A stretch of 64,000 nucleotides of DNA from Flavobacterium nitratireducens (GTDB lineage Bacteria; Bacteroidota; Bacteroidia; Flavobacteriales; Flavobacteriaceae). The translations under genes and the position numbers were made by a program. Numbering within the stretch: the stretch's first letter is position 1; each line of letters opens with the position of its first letter. Below the pieces are notes generated by a model. The model searched no databases. It worked only from the letters and a program-made list of their open reading frames with translations, and was not told the DNA's origin. Shown here one piece after another: positions 19,305-27,563 of the stretch. The stretch covers positions 1,612,001-1,676,000 of the forward strand of contig NZ_CP121111.1 of NCBI RefSeq assembly GCF_029625335.1, in the 5' to 3' direction.

Positions 19305-20563
19305 TTACTCTTTCACTGTCATCTTCACTAATTCAATTTTTTTATTTGTTGCTTCTTCTATCACAAAATGATAGTCACCAATGGTGATTACAGCTCCTTT
19401 TTGAGGTATTTCTTTAGTAAAATCTACAATAAAACCACCTAAAGTGCCATAAGAATCACTCTCTGGAATTTGCAATTTATAGGTTTGATTTAAATACTCT
19501 ACGTCGAAACGAGTCGAAAAAAGATACACATTCTCCTCAAGTTCTTTTTCGATTAATTCCTCGTCAGAATCATGTTCGTCTTCAATTTCCCCAAAAAGTT
19601 CTTCAACGATATCTTCAACCGTTATTATCCCAGATGTACCACCATATTCATCTAAAACAACCGCAACACTTTTTCGCTTCTTAATAAGTAAATCCATCAC
19701 TTCTTTAATAAAAATAGTCTCCGGAACAAATTCTACTGGAATAACAACCGATTTGATGTTTTTTGGTTTTTTAAATAAATCAAAAGAATGAACATAACCT
19801 ATGATTTCGTCTAACGAATTTTCGTAAACTAAAATTTTAGAATAACCTGTTTCAATAAATAAGTCTTTCAATTCTGTTACCGAATCATATAAATCCACAG
19901 CCAAAATTTCGGTTCTAGGAGTCATAATATCTCTCGCTTTCACACCCGAAAATTCTAATGCATTTTGAAAAATTTGAATTTCAGAATCTACTTCTTCATG
20001 ATCTTCTACACTACTCATTTGCTCTGTTATGTAATTTCCTAGTTCAATTTTAGAAAAATACAATTGAATTTGGTCACCTTCGGTTCTAAAAAAACGTTTC
20101 AAAATCAAATCGGAAAGCCAAATAATAAATGAAGAAACCGTATAAAATAAGAGATAAAAGAGATAAGCAGGAACAGCAAAAAACTTGATTAAGAAATTGG
20201 AATAAATCTGAAAAAACACTTTTGGAAAAAACTCTGCTGTGATTAACACAATCAAAGTTGAAAGCACTGTTTGAACTAGCAAAGTAAAAAAATCAGAAAA
20301 TGGATAATCAAAAGATAAAATCCATTTCATCAAAAGATCACCCATAAAGAAACCATAAACAACTAAGGCAACATTGTTTCCAATAAGCATTGCTGCAATA
20401 AACTTAGAGGGTTTCTCGGTAAGTTTAGTTAAAATTTTAGAAACAAAACCTTCTTGTTTTTTTTCAATTTCAAGATAGATTTTATTGGAAGAGATGAATG
20501 CAATTTCCATCCCCGAAAAAAAGCGGATAGTATTAGACAAATAATTATAATACTAATTTCCAT
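19305..20563 (-). pseudogene. CNNM/CBS-domain membrane protein (HlyC/CorC family), frameshifted at its N-terminus
   Basis: The main frame begins inside the first helix (FFSGMEIAFISSNK). The true start is an ATG at 20563 in another frame, giving MEISIIIICLILSAFF, which runs into the main frame if the seven-T coding run (seven A at 20516-20522 on the plus strand) had one more base. Restored length is about 419 aa. Domains: DUF21/CNNM membrane region with about four helices, a CBS pair (DIMTPRTEI to GYVHSFDLF, then SVAVVLDEYGGTSGIITVED) and a CorC/HlyC C-terminal domain. Such proteins are linked to metal transport; the gliding protein GldE is a relative, but the gldD neighbourhood is absent. A shorter product from an internal start would lack part of TM1. 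Confidence 0.85.
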
Positions 20564-20566
20564 TAA

Positions 20567-20761
20567 TTACGATTTACGATTACGATCCTGCATTTTTTTT
20601 ACAAAACGTCTTCTGAAGAAAAACATAAAAACACCCAAACCAGCAATTAAAAGACTCAACAAAGGAGTTTCTTTAGGATTATTCCATTTTTCTATTGCAT
20701 CATAAACAAAAAAAGCTGCAAATACTAAATAGATGTAAGGTGTATATTTTAAATAATTCAT
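20567..20761 (-). CDS. Small conserved membrane protein
   Basis: 64 aa with two hydrophobic segments (about residues 7-20 and 33-50) and a strongly basic C-terminus (FFRRRFVKKMQDRNRKS). It sits 18 bp after lptC and 3 bp before the true start of the CNNM protein, so it is very probably co-transcribed with both. Function unknown. Confidence 0.75.
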   Translation of the reverse strand: MNYLKYTPYIYLVFAAFFVYDAIEKWNNPKETPLLSLLIAGLGVFMFFFRRRFVKKMQDRNRKS

Positions 20762-20779
20762 AATTGTAAAATTGAAAAT

Positions 20780-21337
20780 TTATTCGGCCGATAAAACTTC
20801 GCCTGTTATTCTTTGTGAATTTATCACTTTAAAATCTTTACTAAAATCAATTCCTTGACCATTTGAAGACCCTTTCAAATCAGTAAATTTATATCTTTTC
20901 TCTGTAAAAAACCATTCATTTTTTTGATCGTAATACAATTGCTCCGTTTCGAGCATTTGTCCGTCTTGAGATACGATTTTCACCTTTCCTTGCAAATCAA
21001 TTATATTAGTTGATTTATATGAAATTGCATAATTAGAGGTAATACGGGTCTTTTTACCCCCTTTATCATACACCGTAACTAAAACTCCCTTGGGAAACTC
21101 AGTAAAAGGAAAAGCCACAACAGCATAATCTAACATTTTAGAACTCACTAATTCGGCTTTAATAGCACCCGAATCGGTATATTTTAAATTAACATTATCT
21201 GCATCACCTGTCGGAGTAAACTCAACAATCTTAGCCTGCTGTACTTTTTTAAAATTACTTTCACACCCAAAAAACAGAGTCACAGCAAAAGCCATGACTA
21301 CTATTAAATATAATTTATCTCTTTTAAATAGAAGCAT
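20780..21337 (-). CDS. lptC: LPS export protein LptC
   Basis: 185 aa. An N-terminal hydrophobic segment ends in a lipobox-like FFGCES, then a beta-rich domain of LptC type follows (DSGAIKAELVSSKM, ITSNYAISYKSTNIIDLQGKV). LptC is the inner-membrane-attached bridge that passes lipopolysaccharide from LptBFG to LptA. It is placed between the porin-like gene and a small membrane protein in the envelope operon. Confidence 0.9.
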   Translation of the reverse strand: MLLFKRDKLYLIVVMAFAVTLFFGCESNFKKVQQAKIVEFTPTGDADNVNLKYTDSGAIKAELVSSKMLDYAVVAFPFTEFPKGVLVTVYDKGGKKTRITSNYAISYKSTNIIDLQGKVKIVSQDGQMLETEQLYYDQKNEWFFTEKRYKFTDLKGSSNGQGIDFSKDFKVINSQRITGEVLSAE

Positions 21338-21376
21338 AAAGAAAAGAATACGATGAAAACAAATTTACCAGTTATA

Positions 21377-22627
21377 TTAATCGATCTTTCTCTTAACAAA
21401 CCATCTGTCATTTAATGAAAGTCCTACGCTAAATTTTAGATAATTCTCTTGAACTAATCCAGCATTAGTTGTACCGCGTTTTCCAAATTCAAATCCTAAA
21501 TTCACATTTGAAAAACTTCCTGTAATAGGTAATCCAAGACCTAAAGTAACTCCCTGATCTTTGATTGACTCTGAATTTACAATTAAACCTGTTTGTTCGT
21601 ATTTTAAGCCCGCTCTGTATACAATACGTTTTGCATAACTAGAAAAGGAGTTGTAGTTAGGAATAAAATATCCCCCTACACTGTATTTTAATCCTTTTTC
21701 ATACGAAACATTTGACGAAACATTGTATGTATTAACCAAGTTTCCTTCACTCGCCATAACGTATTGTGCACCAACAAGCCATTTTTTAGATTCTCCAATC
21801 CCTACACCAAATCGAACTTCACTAGGCAAAGTCAATTTAGTTCTAAACGATTCTTCATAAGGGGTCTCTACTGCTGAAATATCAACTCCGTTTGAAGTTG
21901 AAACCACTACAATATTTCTTAAATTATCTGAAGCTAATTTACCCTCTAACTTGTAACTCAAACTACTATACAAATTCAGTTTTTTGTTTAATTTGGTTTG
22001 ATACATCGCACCAAAATTGAAATTCACTCCAGAATAGTCTGCTTTATTAATCTCACGAGTACCAATATTTACTCCATTGACAAAATTAATATTTGTTGTT
22101 TCTACACTACCAAAATTGTATTCAACAGTTGCACCTAAGGTAAAATCTGGAACTAACTTATAAGAGGCAGAAAAAAAGGCTTTAGTTAAACCTCCAGTAG
22201 CAAAATCACGAGAACTTGTTTGTCCAACCTCTGTAGTGTACGAATTTATTTTATATCCCACCGATGAATACGGAATCAATCCAAAACCTACTCCTAACTT
22301 ACCCATAGGTAATCCAACAGCCAAATAATCAAAAGTTACTCTTTTTGCTTTTTCAGAACTAACATTATTTTTTAATGTAGTCATATTATAACCACCTCCA
22401 ACTGTAAAAGTCGTCAACTTTAAATTCGAATAACTTGCAGGATTATCTAAATTAATATGAATACTATCTTGTTCAACTTGAATCCCTCCCATGGAACGGC
22501 TTTCAATAGTTCCTTTGTACCTTACATCGCCTATACCGTAAAAAGAATAAGGAGAAGAAGTTCCTTCTTGAGCAAATGACACTATAGAGAAAAGTAAAAA
22601 AAGGCTTGAAATAATTTTTTTAATCAT
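21377..22627 (-). CDS. Outer membrane beta-barrel protein (OmpP1/FadL-like)
   Basis: 416 aa with a cleavable signal (MIKKIISSLFLLFSIVSFA) and alternating amphipathic strands of an outer membrane barrel. The early motif SPYSFYGIGDVRYKGTIESR is typical of the FadL-like transporters of Bacteroidota, which move hydrophobic compounds. The start overlaps the end of coaX by 8 bp. Substrate unknown. Confidence 0.82.
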   Translation of the reverse strand: MIKKIISSLFLLFSIVSFAQEGTSSPYSFYGIGDVRYKGTIESRSMGGIQVEQDSIHINLDNPASYSNLKLTTFTVGGGYNMTTLKNNVSSEKAKRVTFDYLAVGLPMGKLGVGFGLIPYSSVGYKINSYTTEVGQTSSRDFATGGLTKAFFSASYKLVPDFTLGATVEYNFGSVETTNINFVNGVNIGTREINKADYSGVNFNFGAMYQTKLNKKLNLYSSLSYKLEGKLASDNLRNIVVVSTSNGVDISAVETPYEESFRTKLTLPSEVRFGVGIGESKKWLVGAQYVMASEGNLVNTYNVSSNVSYEKGLKYSVGGYFIPNYNSFSSYAKRIVYRAGLKYEQTGLIVNSESIKDQGVTLGLGLPITGSFSNVNLGFEFGKRGTTNAGLVQENYLKFSVGLSLNDRWFVKRKID

Positions 22628-23354
22628 TGTTGATTTGGTATTGATAAGTTTGGTTCAAACTCTCTAAAAGGAAATTTGAATTGGCAAATATGGTATTTTT
22701 TAATCGTTTAGCCAAAAATTCTGCATCTCCACCCGTTAAAATTATGATAATTTTTGTACAACTTGCTCTATATGTATCGATAAAGCCGTCAATTTCATAG
22801 ACCAATCCGTTTACCACACCCGAATGCATGGATTGAGCAGTCGATTTCCCTATGTACGATTCCGGGCTTTCTAATTGCAGTAAAGGCAGCTTAGCCGTAA
22901 AATTATGCATGGATTCATATCGTAAACGCATCCCTGGAGCTATTGCACCACCTTGATACACATTATTTTCATCTACAAAATCGTAGGTAACACACGTTCC
23001 TGCATCAATTACGAGCCTATTCTGATTTGGAAACATTAGGGTCGCACCAGCAGCCAGCACCATTCGATCTATTCCAAGTGTATTGGGTGTGCCATAATTA
23101 TTCTCGAAAGGAAAAACATTTTCACGACTTACAAAACAAACTTTTACTCTTGATTCAAAAACTAAAAAAGAAGCTTTATCAATATCCCCAACAGAAGAAA
23201 CAACCACAGATTCTACCAAAGGAAAGTCATCTAAAATTTTTTTAAGGTTTTCACCAAGTGCTACTTTTTCAAAAACAAAAAAACCAAAACTTGTATCTCC
23301 CTCAAATACAGAAGCTTTAATTCGGGTATTACCCACATCAACAGTAACTATCAT
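22620..23354 (-). CDS. coaX: Type III pantothenate kinase
   Basis: 244 aa. The phosphate-binding motif DVGNTRIKASVFE is at the N-terminus, with the family motifs GIDRMVLAAGA and DAGTCVTYDF further on. It phosphorylates pantothenate in the first step of coenzyme A synthesis. It is the first gene of the minus-strand envelope operon, overlapping the next gene by 8 bp. Confidence 0.95.
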   Translation of the reverse strand: MIVTVDVGNTRIKASVFEGDTSFGFFVFEKVALGENLKKILDDFPLVESVVVSSVGDIDKASFLVFESRVKVCFVSRENVFPFENNYGTPNTLGIDRMVLAAGATLMFPNQNRLVIDAGTCVTYDFVDENNVYQGGAIAPGMRLRYESMHNFTAKLPLLQLESPESYIGKSTAQSMHSGVVNGLVYEIDGFIDTYRASCTKIIIILTGGDAEFLAKRLKNTIFANSNFLLESLNQTYQYQINND

Positions 23355-23405
23355 ATTTTACATTTTGATTGCACGAAGGTACAAATAGATTTTTTGATAA
23401 AAATG

Positions 23406-23437
23406 TTTTGGATATATTAAAAATGGTTCTATATTTG
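23406..23437 (+). promoter_or_regulatory. Promoter of tRNA-Phe
   Basis: TTTTG, 19 bp, then TATATTTG: a full Bacteroidota sigma-A promoter, with the -7 box ending 17 bp before the tRNA. Confidence 0.75.
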
Positions 23438-23453
23438 CACCCGCAACAAGCAC

Positions 23454-23526
23454 GGTACCTTAGCTCAGATGGTAGAGCAATGGACTGAAAATCCATGTGT
23501 CCCTGGTTCGATCCCTGGAGGTACCA
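23454..23526 (+). tRNA. tRNA-Phe (GAA)
   Basis: 73-nt cloverleaf. The acceptor GGTACCT pairs with AGGTACC, the D-arm is AGCTCAGATGGTAGAGC, the anticodon loop is centred on GAA (ACTGAAAATC), and the T-arm contains GGTTCGATCC. CCA is not encoded. Confidence 0.97.
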
Positions 23527-23527
23527 C

Positions 23528-23558
23528 AAAACCCGAATTCTTAGAGTTCGGGTTTTTT
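23528..23558 (+). terminator. Terminator of tRNA-Phe
   Basis: AAACCCGAA and TTCGGGTTT stem followed by TTTT, directly behind the tRNA. Confidence 0.85.
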
Positions 23559-23700
23559 GTTTTTGGGTAATGTTTCAAATGCTTTTTGGGTCAAGTCCAA
23601 AACTTAGGGATTAAGCAATTAACCCATCACTCCCATGTGTTATTAAAAAAATCCCAATACATATTTGCAAATTTGATATATTTATGCAAAATTTATATAC

Positions 23701-23865
23701 ATGGATGATATCAAATGCCCTAAATGTCAAAACAATGCAATTGTTAAAAGTGGTATTATCAAAAACAAGCAGCGCTATTTATGCAAAAACTGTAACTATT
23801 TTTTACGGTAAATAAAATTGGAAAAAAAATAGATGATTATTACGTAACCAAGACATTACAACTTA
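23701..23865 (+). pseudogene. IS1-like transposase remnant (zinc-finger InsA-type N-terminus)
   Basis: A 36-codon frame starts MDDIKCPKCQNNAIVKSG and holds two CxxC pairs (CPKC, CKNC), the zinc-binding head of IS1-type InsA proteins. A -1 shift at U UUU UUA (T-run 23799-23804) carries it on as FFTVNKIGKKIDDYYVTKT. After about residue 55 similarity ends abruptly and the DNA becomes sensor-kinase coding sequence in another frame. The rest of the IS is missing. IS1 elements use programmed -1 frameshifting, but normally near the end of insA, so this shift is more likely damage. Confidence 0.65.
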
Positions 23866-25050
23866 TTGAGTTACATGGCCGTTTCAGTAAGTTTTAGCGG
23901 CAATTACAGAGAACGTAACTATGCCGAAATGTTTGTAGATATTGACCGTTACATTACGAATCACGAAAATGCCTACGTTTGGAAAGGAACAGCAAATATT
24001 TCAGATATTCAAAAAATATTGGAACGTTTTTTAGGAAGCGAAAGAACCAAAAGAGCCTTGAATATTTTTAATTTAAAATACAATATCGACAAAGACAATG
24101 AAATAGCCGATGCCCGTTTTATTAAATTTGCCGAGAATTTACTCACTGGACATATTGGAACCGCTTCGGCTAAAATTGTAATATCGAGCGTTGCTAAAGA
24201 AGACAAAATCAGTCTTCCTGAAGTATTACGCATTTTAGAAGAATCCAAAGAAAATATCATCATCAATAAAAAACTGGTTGAAAGTTCGAATGAATTAAAA
24301 ATGCTGTCCGAACAACTTCAGTCGGCCAATCAGGAACTCATCAATAAGGACATGCAAAAAGATGAATTCTTAGATACGGTAACCCACGAGTTGAGAACTC
24401 CTATTACCGCCATTAGAGCAGCTACTGAAATTTTGCATGACGATGAAAACATACCAACCGAAGTTCGTCAAAAGTTTTTACAAAACATCATGGCCGAATC
24501 CGACCGACTTAACCGTTTAATTGATAAACTGTTGGATTTAGAAAAATTTGAAACGGGCAAACAAAAGATCTACCTTTCAAGAAATAACATTTGTAATACT
24601 ATAAATAATACTTTAGAATCTTTACAGCAATTAATTATAAACAAAAAAATAAGTCTCGAATATCCCCATCAAAAGAGTGAAATAAAAGCTTTCTATAATG
24701 AAGAACGTATTATTCAGGTAGTACACAACTTATTTTCGAACGCCATAAAATTTTGTCCAAATACTGAAGGCAAAATAAAAATCAACATTTATGAAGATGC
24801 TAATTTTGTATCGGTAAGTATTCACAATAACGGGAAAGAAATAAATCCAGAAGATCTAGAAGCTGTTTTTGACAAATTTTATCAGTCTCGAAATCAAAAT
24901 ATTAAAAAACCAATAGGAAGCGGCTTAGGATTAGCTATTTGTAAAAAAATTATTGAACACCATAAAGGAAAAATTTGGGCCGAAAGTTCCCAAAGTAACG
25001 GAACAACTATTACTTTTACATTGCCCAATTACAATACATCCGAAAAATGA
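23866..25050 (+). CDS. Sensor histidine kinase, N-terminally truncated CrbS/CbrA-like
   Basis: 394 aa if the TTG at 23866 is used (ATG at 23875 is an alternative). Sequence begins at SYMAVSVSFSGNYRERNYAEMF, which in relatives directly follows a ~13-TM sodium:solute symporter domain; no such domain precedes it here. Then come a helical linker, a coiled coil, the HisKA H-box with FLDTVTHELRTPI, and the HATPase boxes HNLFSNAIKF (N), VFDKFYQ and GSGLGLAICKKI (G). The stop overlaps the regulator by 4 bp (ATGA). Regulator plus acs downstream matches the CrbS/CrbR acetate-switch arrangement. The upstream IS1-like remnant marks the breakpoint, so the kinase is probably soluble, deregulated or not expressed. 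Confidence 0.8.
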   Translation: MSYMAVSVSFSGNYRERNYAEMFVDIDRYITNHENAYVWKGTANISDIQKILERFLGSERTKRALNIFNLKYNIDKDNEIADARFIKFAENLLTGHIGTASAKIVISSVAKEDKISLPEVLRILEESKENIIINKKLVESSNELKMLSEQLQSANQELINKDMQKDEFLDTVTHELRTPITAIRAATEILHDDENIPTEVRQKFLQNIMAESDRLNRLIDKLLDLEKFETGKQKIYLSRNNICNTINNTLESLQQLIINKKISLEYPHQKSEIKAFYNEERIIQVVHNLFSNAIKFCPNTEGKIKINIYEDANFVSVSIHNNGKEINPEDLEAVFDKFYQSRNQNIKKPIGSGLGLAICKKIIEHHKGKIWAESSQSNGTTITFTLPNYNTSEK

Positions 25051-25409
25051 AAAAAATATTAATTGTAGATGACGAGCCTAATATTGTAATGTCGCTGGAA
25101 TACACCTTCAAAAAAAACAATTTTGAAGTATTCATTGCACGCGACGGGCAAGAAGCATTAGACACATTACAAAATCAACAACCAGACATCATCATACTTG
25201 ATGTAATGATGCCAATGGTGGATGGCTACAGTACATTAGAACAAATAAAGAAAAACCCAGCCTTAGAAAATTGTAAAGTAATTTTTCTATCAGCAAAAAA
25301 CAAAGAACAAGATATTGAAAAAGGTCTTGCTCTAGAGGCCAACCTCTACATCACTAAACCTTTTTCATTAAAGAAATTAGTAGAACAAGTCCAAGAATTA
25401 TTAAACTAA
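25047..25409 (+). CDS. Response regulator (CheY-like receiver), CrbR-like partner of the upstream kinase
   Basis: 120 aa, a single receiver domain. DDE acidic pocket residues are in VDDEPN, the phospho-acceptor Asp in IILDVMMPMVDGY, and the conserved Lys in LYITKPFS. No DNA-binding domain is present. It overlaps the kinase by 4 bp and precedes acs by 22 bp, so acetate metabolism is the likely output. The receiver is intact, including an 8-nt A-run at 25110-25117. Confidence 0.88.
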   Translation: MKKILIVDDEPNIVMSLEYTFKKNNFEVFIARDGQEALDTLQNQQPDIIILDVMMPMVDGYSTLEQIKKNPALENCKVIFLSAKNKEQDIEKGLALEANLYITKPFSLKKLVEQVQELLN

Positions 25410-25431
25410 CTAAAACCCTTTTCATAAAATC

Positions 25432-27339
25432 ATGAGTCGTTACAAAATAAGTAATTTCGAAGAGTACTTCAAAGAATACAAAAAATCGATCAAAGACCCG
25501 AAGAAATTTTGGGACAAAATCGCATCAGAAAACTTTACTTGGTACCAAGAATGGGACAAGGTTGTTGATTTTAACATGGCTGAAGCCGAAATCAAATGGT
25601 TTGTTGATGCTAAAGTAAACATCACTAAAAACTGTATTGATCGCCATCTTGCAAAAAAAGGCGAAAAAACAGCTATTATTTTCGAACCAAACAACCCAGA
25701 CGAACCTTCACAATCATTTACTTACAATGAATTACATCAAAAAGTAAGCAAAATGGCTAATGTATTATTAAGTCAAGGAGTTCAAAAAGGAGATCGTGTT
25801 TGTATTTACCTACCTATGATTCCTGAATTAGCCATCGCTACTCTGGCTTGTGCTCGTATCGGTGCTATTCACTCAGTCGTGTTTGCAGGATTTTCTGCCT
25901 CAGCTGTTGCAGCCCGCATTAACGATAGCGAATGCAAAATGGTCATCACTTCAGATGGTGGGTATCGTGGTAACAAGACCATCGACTTAAAAGGAATTGT
26001 AGACGAAGCGCTTAACAATTGTCCATCGGTAGAAAAAGTTTTAGTAGCCCAAAGAACAAATACTACAGTTCAGATGAAAGAAGGTCGTGACTTATGGTTA
26101 GCACCTCTTTTAGATTCTGCCTCTGATAACAACACGGCTGAAATTATGGATGCCGAAGACCCATTATTTATTCTTTACACTTCGGGTTCAACCGGAAAAC
26201 CGAAAGGAATGGTACACACTACAGCAGGTTATATGGTATACACTGCTTATACCTTCCAGAATGTTTTCAATTATGAAGAAAATGATATTTTCTGGTGTAC
26301 TGCCGATATCGGTTGGATTACCGGACACTCTTATATCCTTTACGGACCACTATTAAACGGAGCCACTACCGTAATATTTGAAGGAGTACCATCATACCCT
26401 GACTTTAGTCGTTTTTGGCAAATTATCGAAAAACACAAAGTAAACCAATTCTATACTGCGCCTACAGCCATTAGAGCTTTGGCAAAAGAAAGTTTGGATT
26501 ATGTTCAAAAATACCCATTAAGTTCATTAAAAGTTATTGGTTCTGTTGGAGAACCTATCAACGAAGAAGCTTGGCACTGGTACAATGACCACGTAGGCGG
26601 AAAACGTTGTCCTGTTGTGGATACTTGGTGGCAAACAGAAACTGGAGGAATCCTCATCTCCCCTTTACCATTTATCACTCCAACAAAACCTACTTATGCA
26701 ACTCTTCCTCTTCCAGGAATTCAGGCTGTATTAATGGATGAAAAACGAAATGAAATTGAAGACAATCAAGTCGTTGGAAGCTTATGTATTAAATTCCCTT
26801 GGCCTGGAATTGCCAGAACTATTTGGGGAGACCACAAGCGCTATAAAGAAACCTATTTTTCTACCTTCCCAGGTAAATACTTTAGTGGAGACGGAGCATT
26901 GCGCGATGAAGTAGGTTACTACCGTATCACCGGTGGTGTTGATGATGTAATTATTGTTTCAGGACATAATTTAGGGACAGCACCTATTGAAGATGCTATT
27001 AACGAACACCCAGCAGTAGCCGAAAGTGCTATTGTAGGTTTCCCACATGATATTAAAGGAAATGCCCTTTATGGTTTTGTTATTGTTAAAGAAACAGGAG
27101 AAAAACGCGACAAAGCAAACCTTGCAAAAGAAATCAATCAGCATATCGCTGACCATATTGGACCTATTGCCAAATTAGATAAAATCCAATTTGTATCAGG
27201 ATTACCGAAAACACGCTCTGGAAAAATTATGCGTCGTATTCTACGTAAGATAGCTGAAGGAGATTTTTCAAACTTTGGTGACACAACCACCTTGTTAAAC
27301 CCTGAAATTGTTGATGAAATTAAAGATGGAAGAATCTAA
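25432..27339 (+). CDS. acs: Acetyl-CoA synthetase
   Basis: 635 aa ANL-family ligase. The phosphate-binding loop is FILYTSGSTGKPKG (about residues 242-255), followed by DTWWQTETGG and the core motifs FSGDGALRDEVGYYRITGGVDDVI. The C-terminal TRSGKIMRR carries the lysine acetylated for regulation in this enzyme. It converts acetate, ATP and CoA into acetyl-CoA. It sits directly behind a two-component pair and ends at a strong terminator, so the three genes form one operon. Confidence 0.96.
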   Translation: MSRYKISNFEEYFKEYKKSIKDPKKFWDKIASENFTWYQEWDKVVDFNMAEAEIKWFVDAKVNITKNCIDRHLAKKGEKTAIIFEPNNPDEPSQSFTYNELHQKVSKMANVLLSQGVQKGDRVCIYLPMIPELAIATLACARIGAIHSVVFAGFSASAVAARINDSECKMVITSDGGYRGNKTIDLKGIVDEALNNCPSVEKVLVAQRTNTTVQMKEGRDLWLAPLLDSASDNNTAEIMDAEDPLFILYTSGSTGKPKGMVHTTAGYMVYTAYTFQNVFNYEENDIFWCTADIGWITGHSYILYGPLLNGATTVIFEGVPSYPDFSRFWQIIEKHKVNQFYTAPTAIRALAKESLDYVQKYPLSSLKVIGSVGEPINEEAWHWYNDHVGGKRCPVVDTWWQTETGGILISPLPFITPTKPTYATLPLPGIQAVLMDEKRNEIEDNQVVGSLCIKFPWPGIARTIWGDHKRYKETYFSTFPGKYFSGDGALRDEVGYYRITGGVDDVIIVSGHNLGTAPIEDAINEHPAVAESAIVGFPHDIKGNALYGFVIVKETGEKRDKANLAKEINQHIADHIGPIAKLDKIQFVSGLPKTRSGKIMRRILRKIAEGDFSNFGDTTTLLNPEIVDEIKDGRI

Positions 27340-27368
27340 TATTCAATCATAATTATTATACAAATCCA

Positions 27369-27398
27369 AAGCTGCTCCTTCCCAGAGCAGCTTTTTTT
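27369..27398 (+). terminator. Terminator after acs
   Basis: AAGCTGCTC and GAGCAGCTT stem with a 6-nt loop and a T7 tail. Confidence 0.92.
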
Positions 27399-27563
27399 AT
27401 CAATTCAATCAATTAAACTCTCTGATTACCTAAAAAAAGCGTAATTTTTACTACATTGCGAGAACAACACTATTTGTTCGATTAGCACAATTGCTGGCAT
27501 TTACAATATAACCAACACTGATAATCAAGCTTGTATTTTACAAATATTCGGTAATCTATTTTT

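Noticed and set aside
19305..20563. Naming the CNNM/CBS gene gldE (gliding motility)
   Set aside because: The fold fits, but the usual gldD/ssb neighbours are absent and the operon is an envelope-biogenesis one.
23338..23529. 63-codon frame on the minus strand across tRNA-Phe
   Set aside because: Overlaps the tRNA and the coaX start; not protein-coding.
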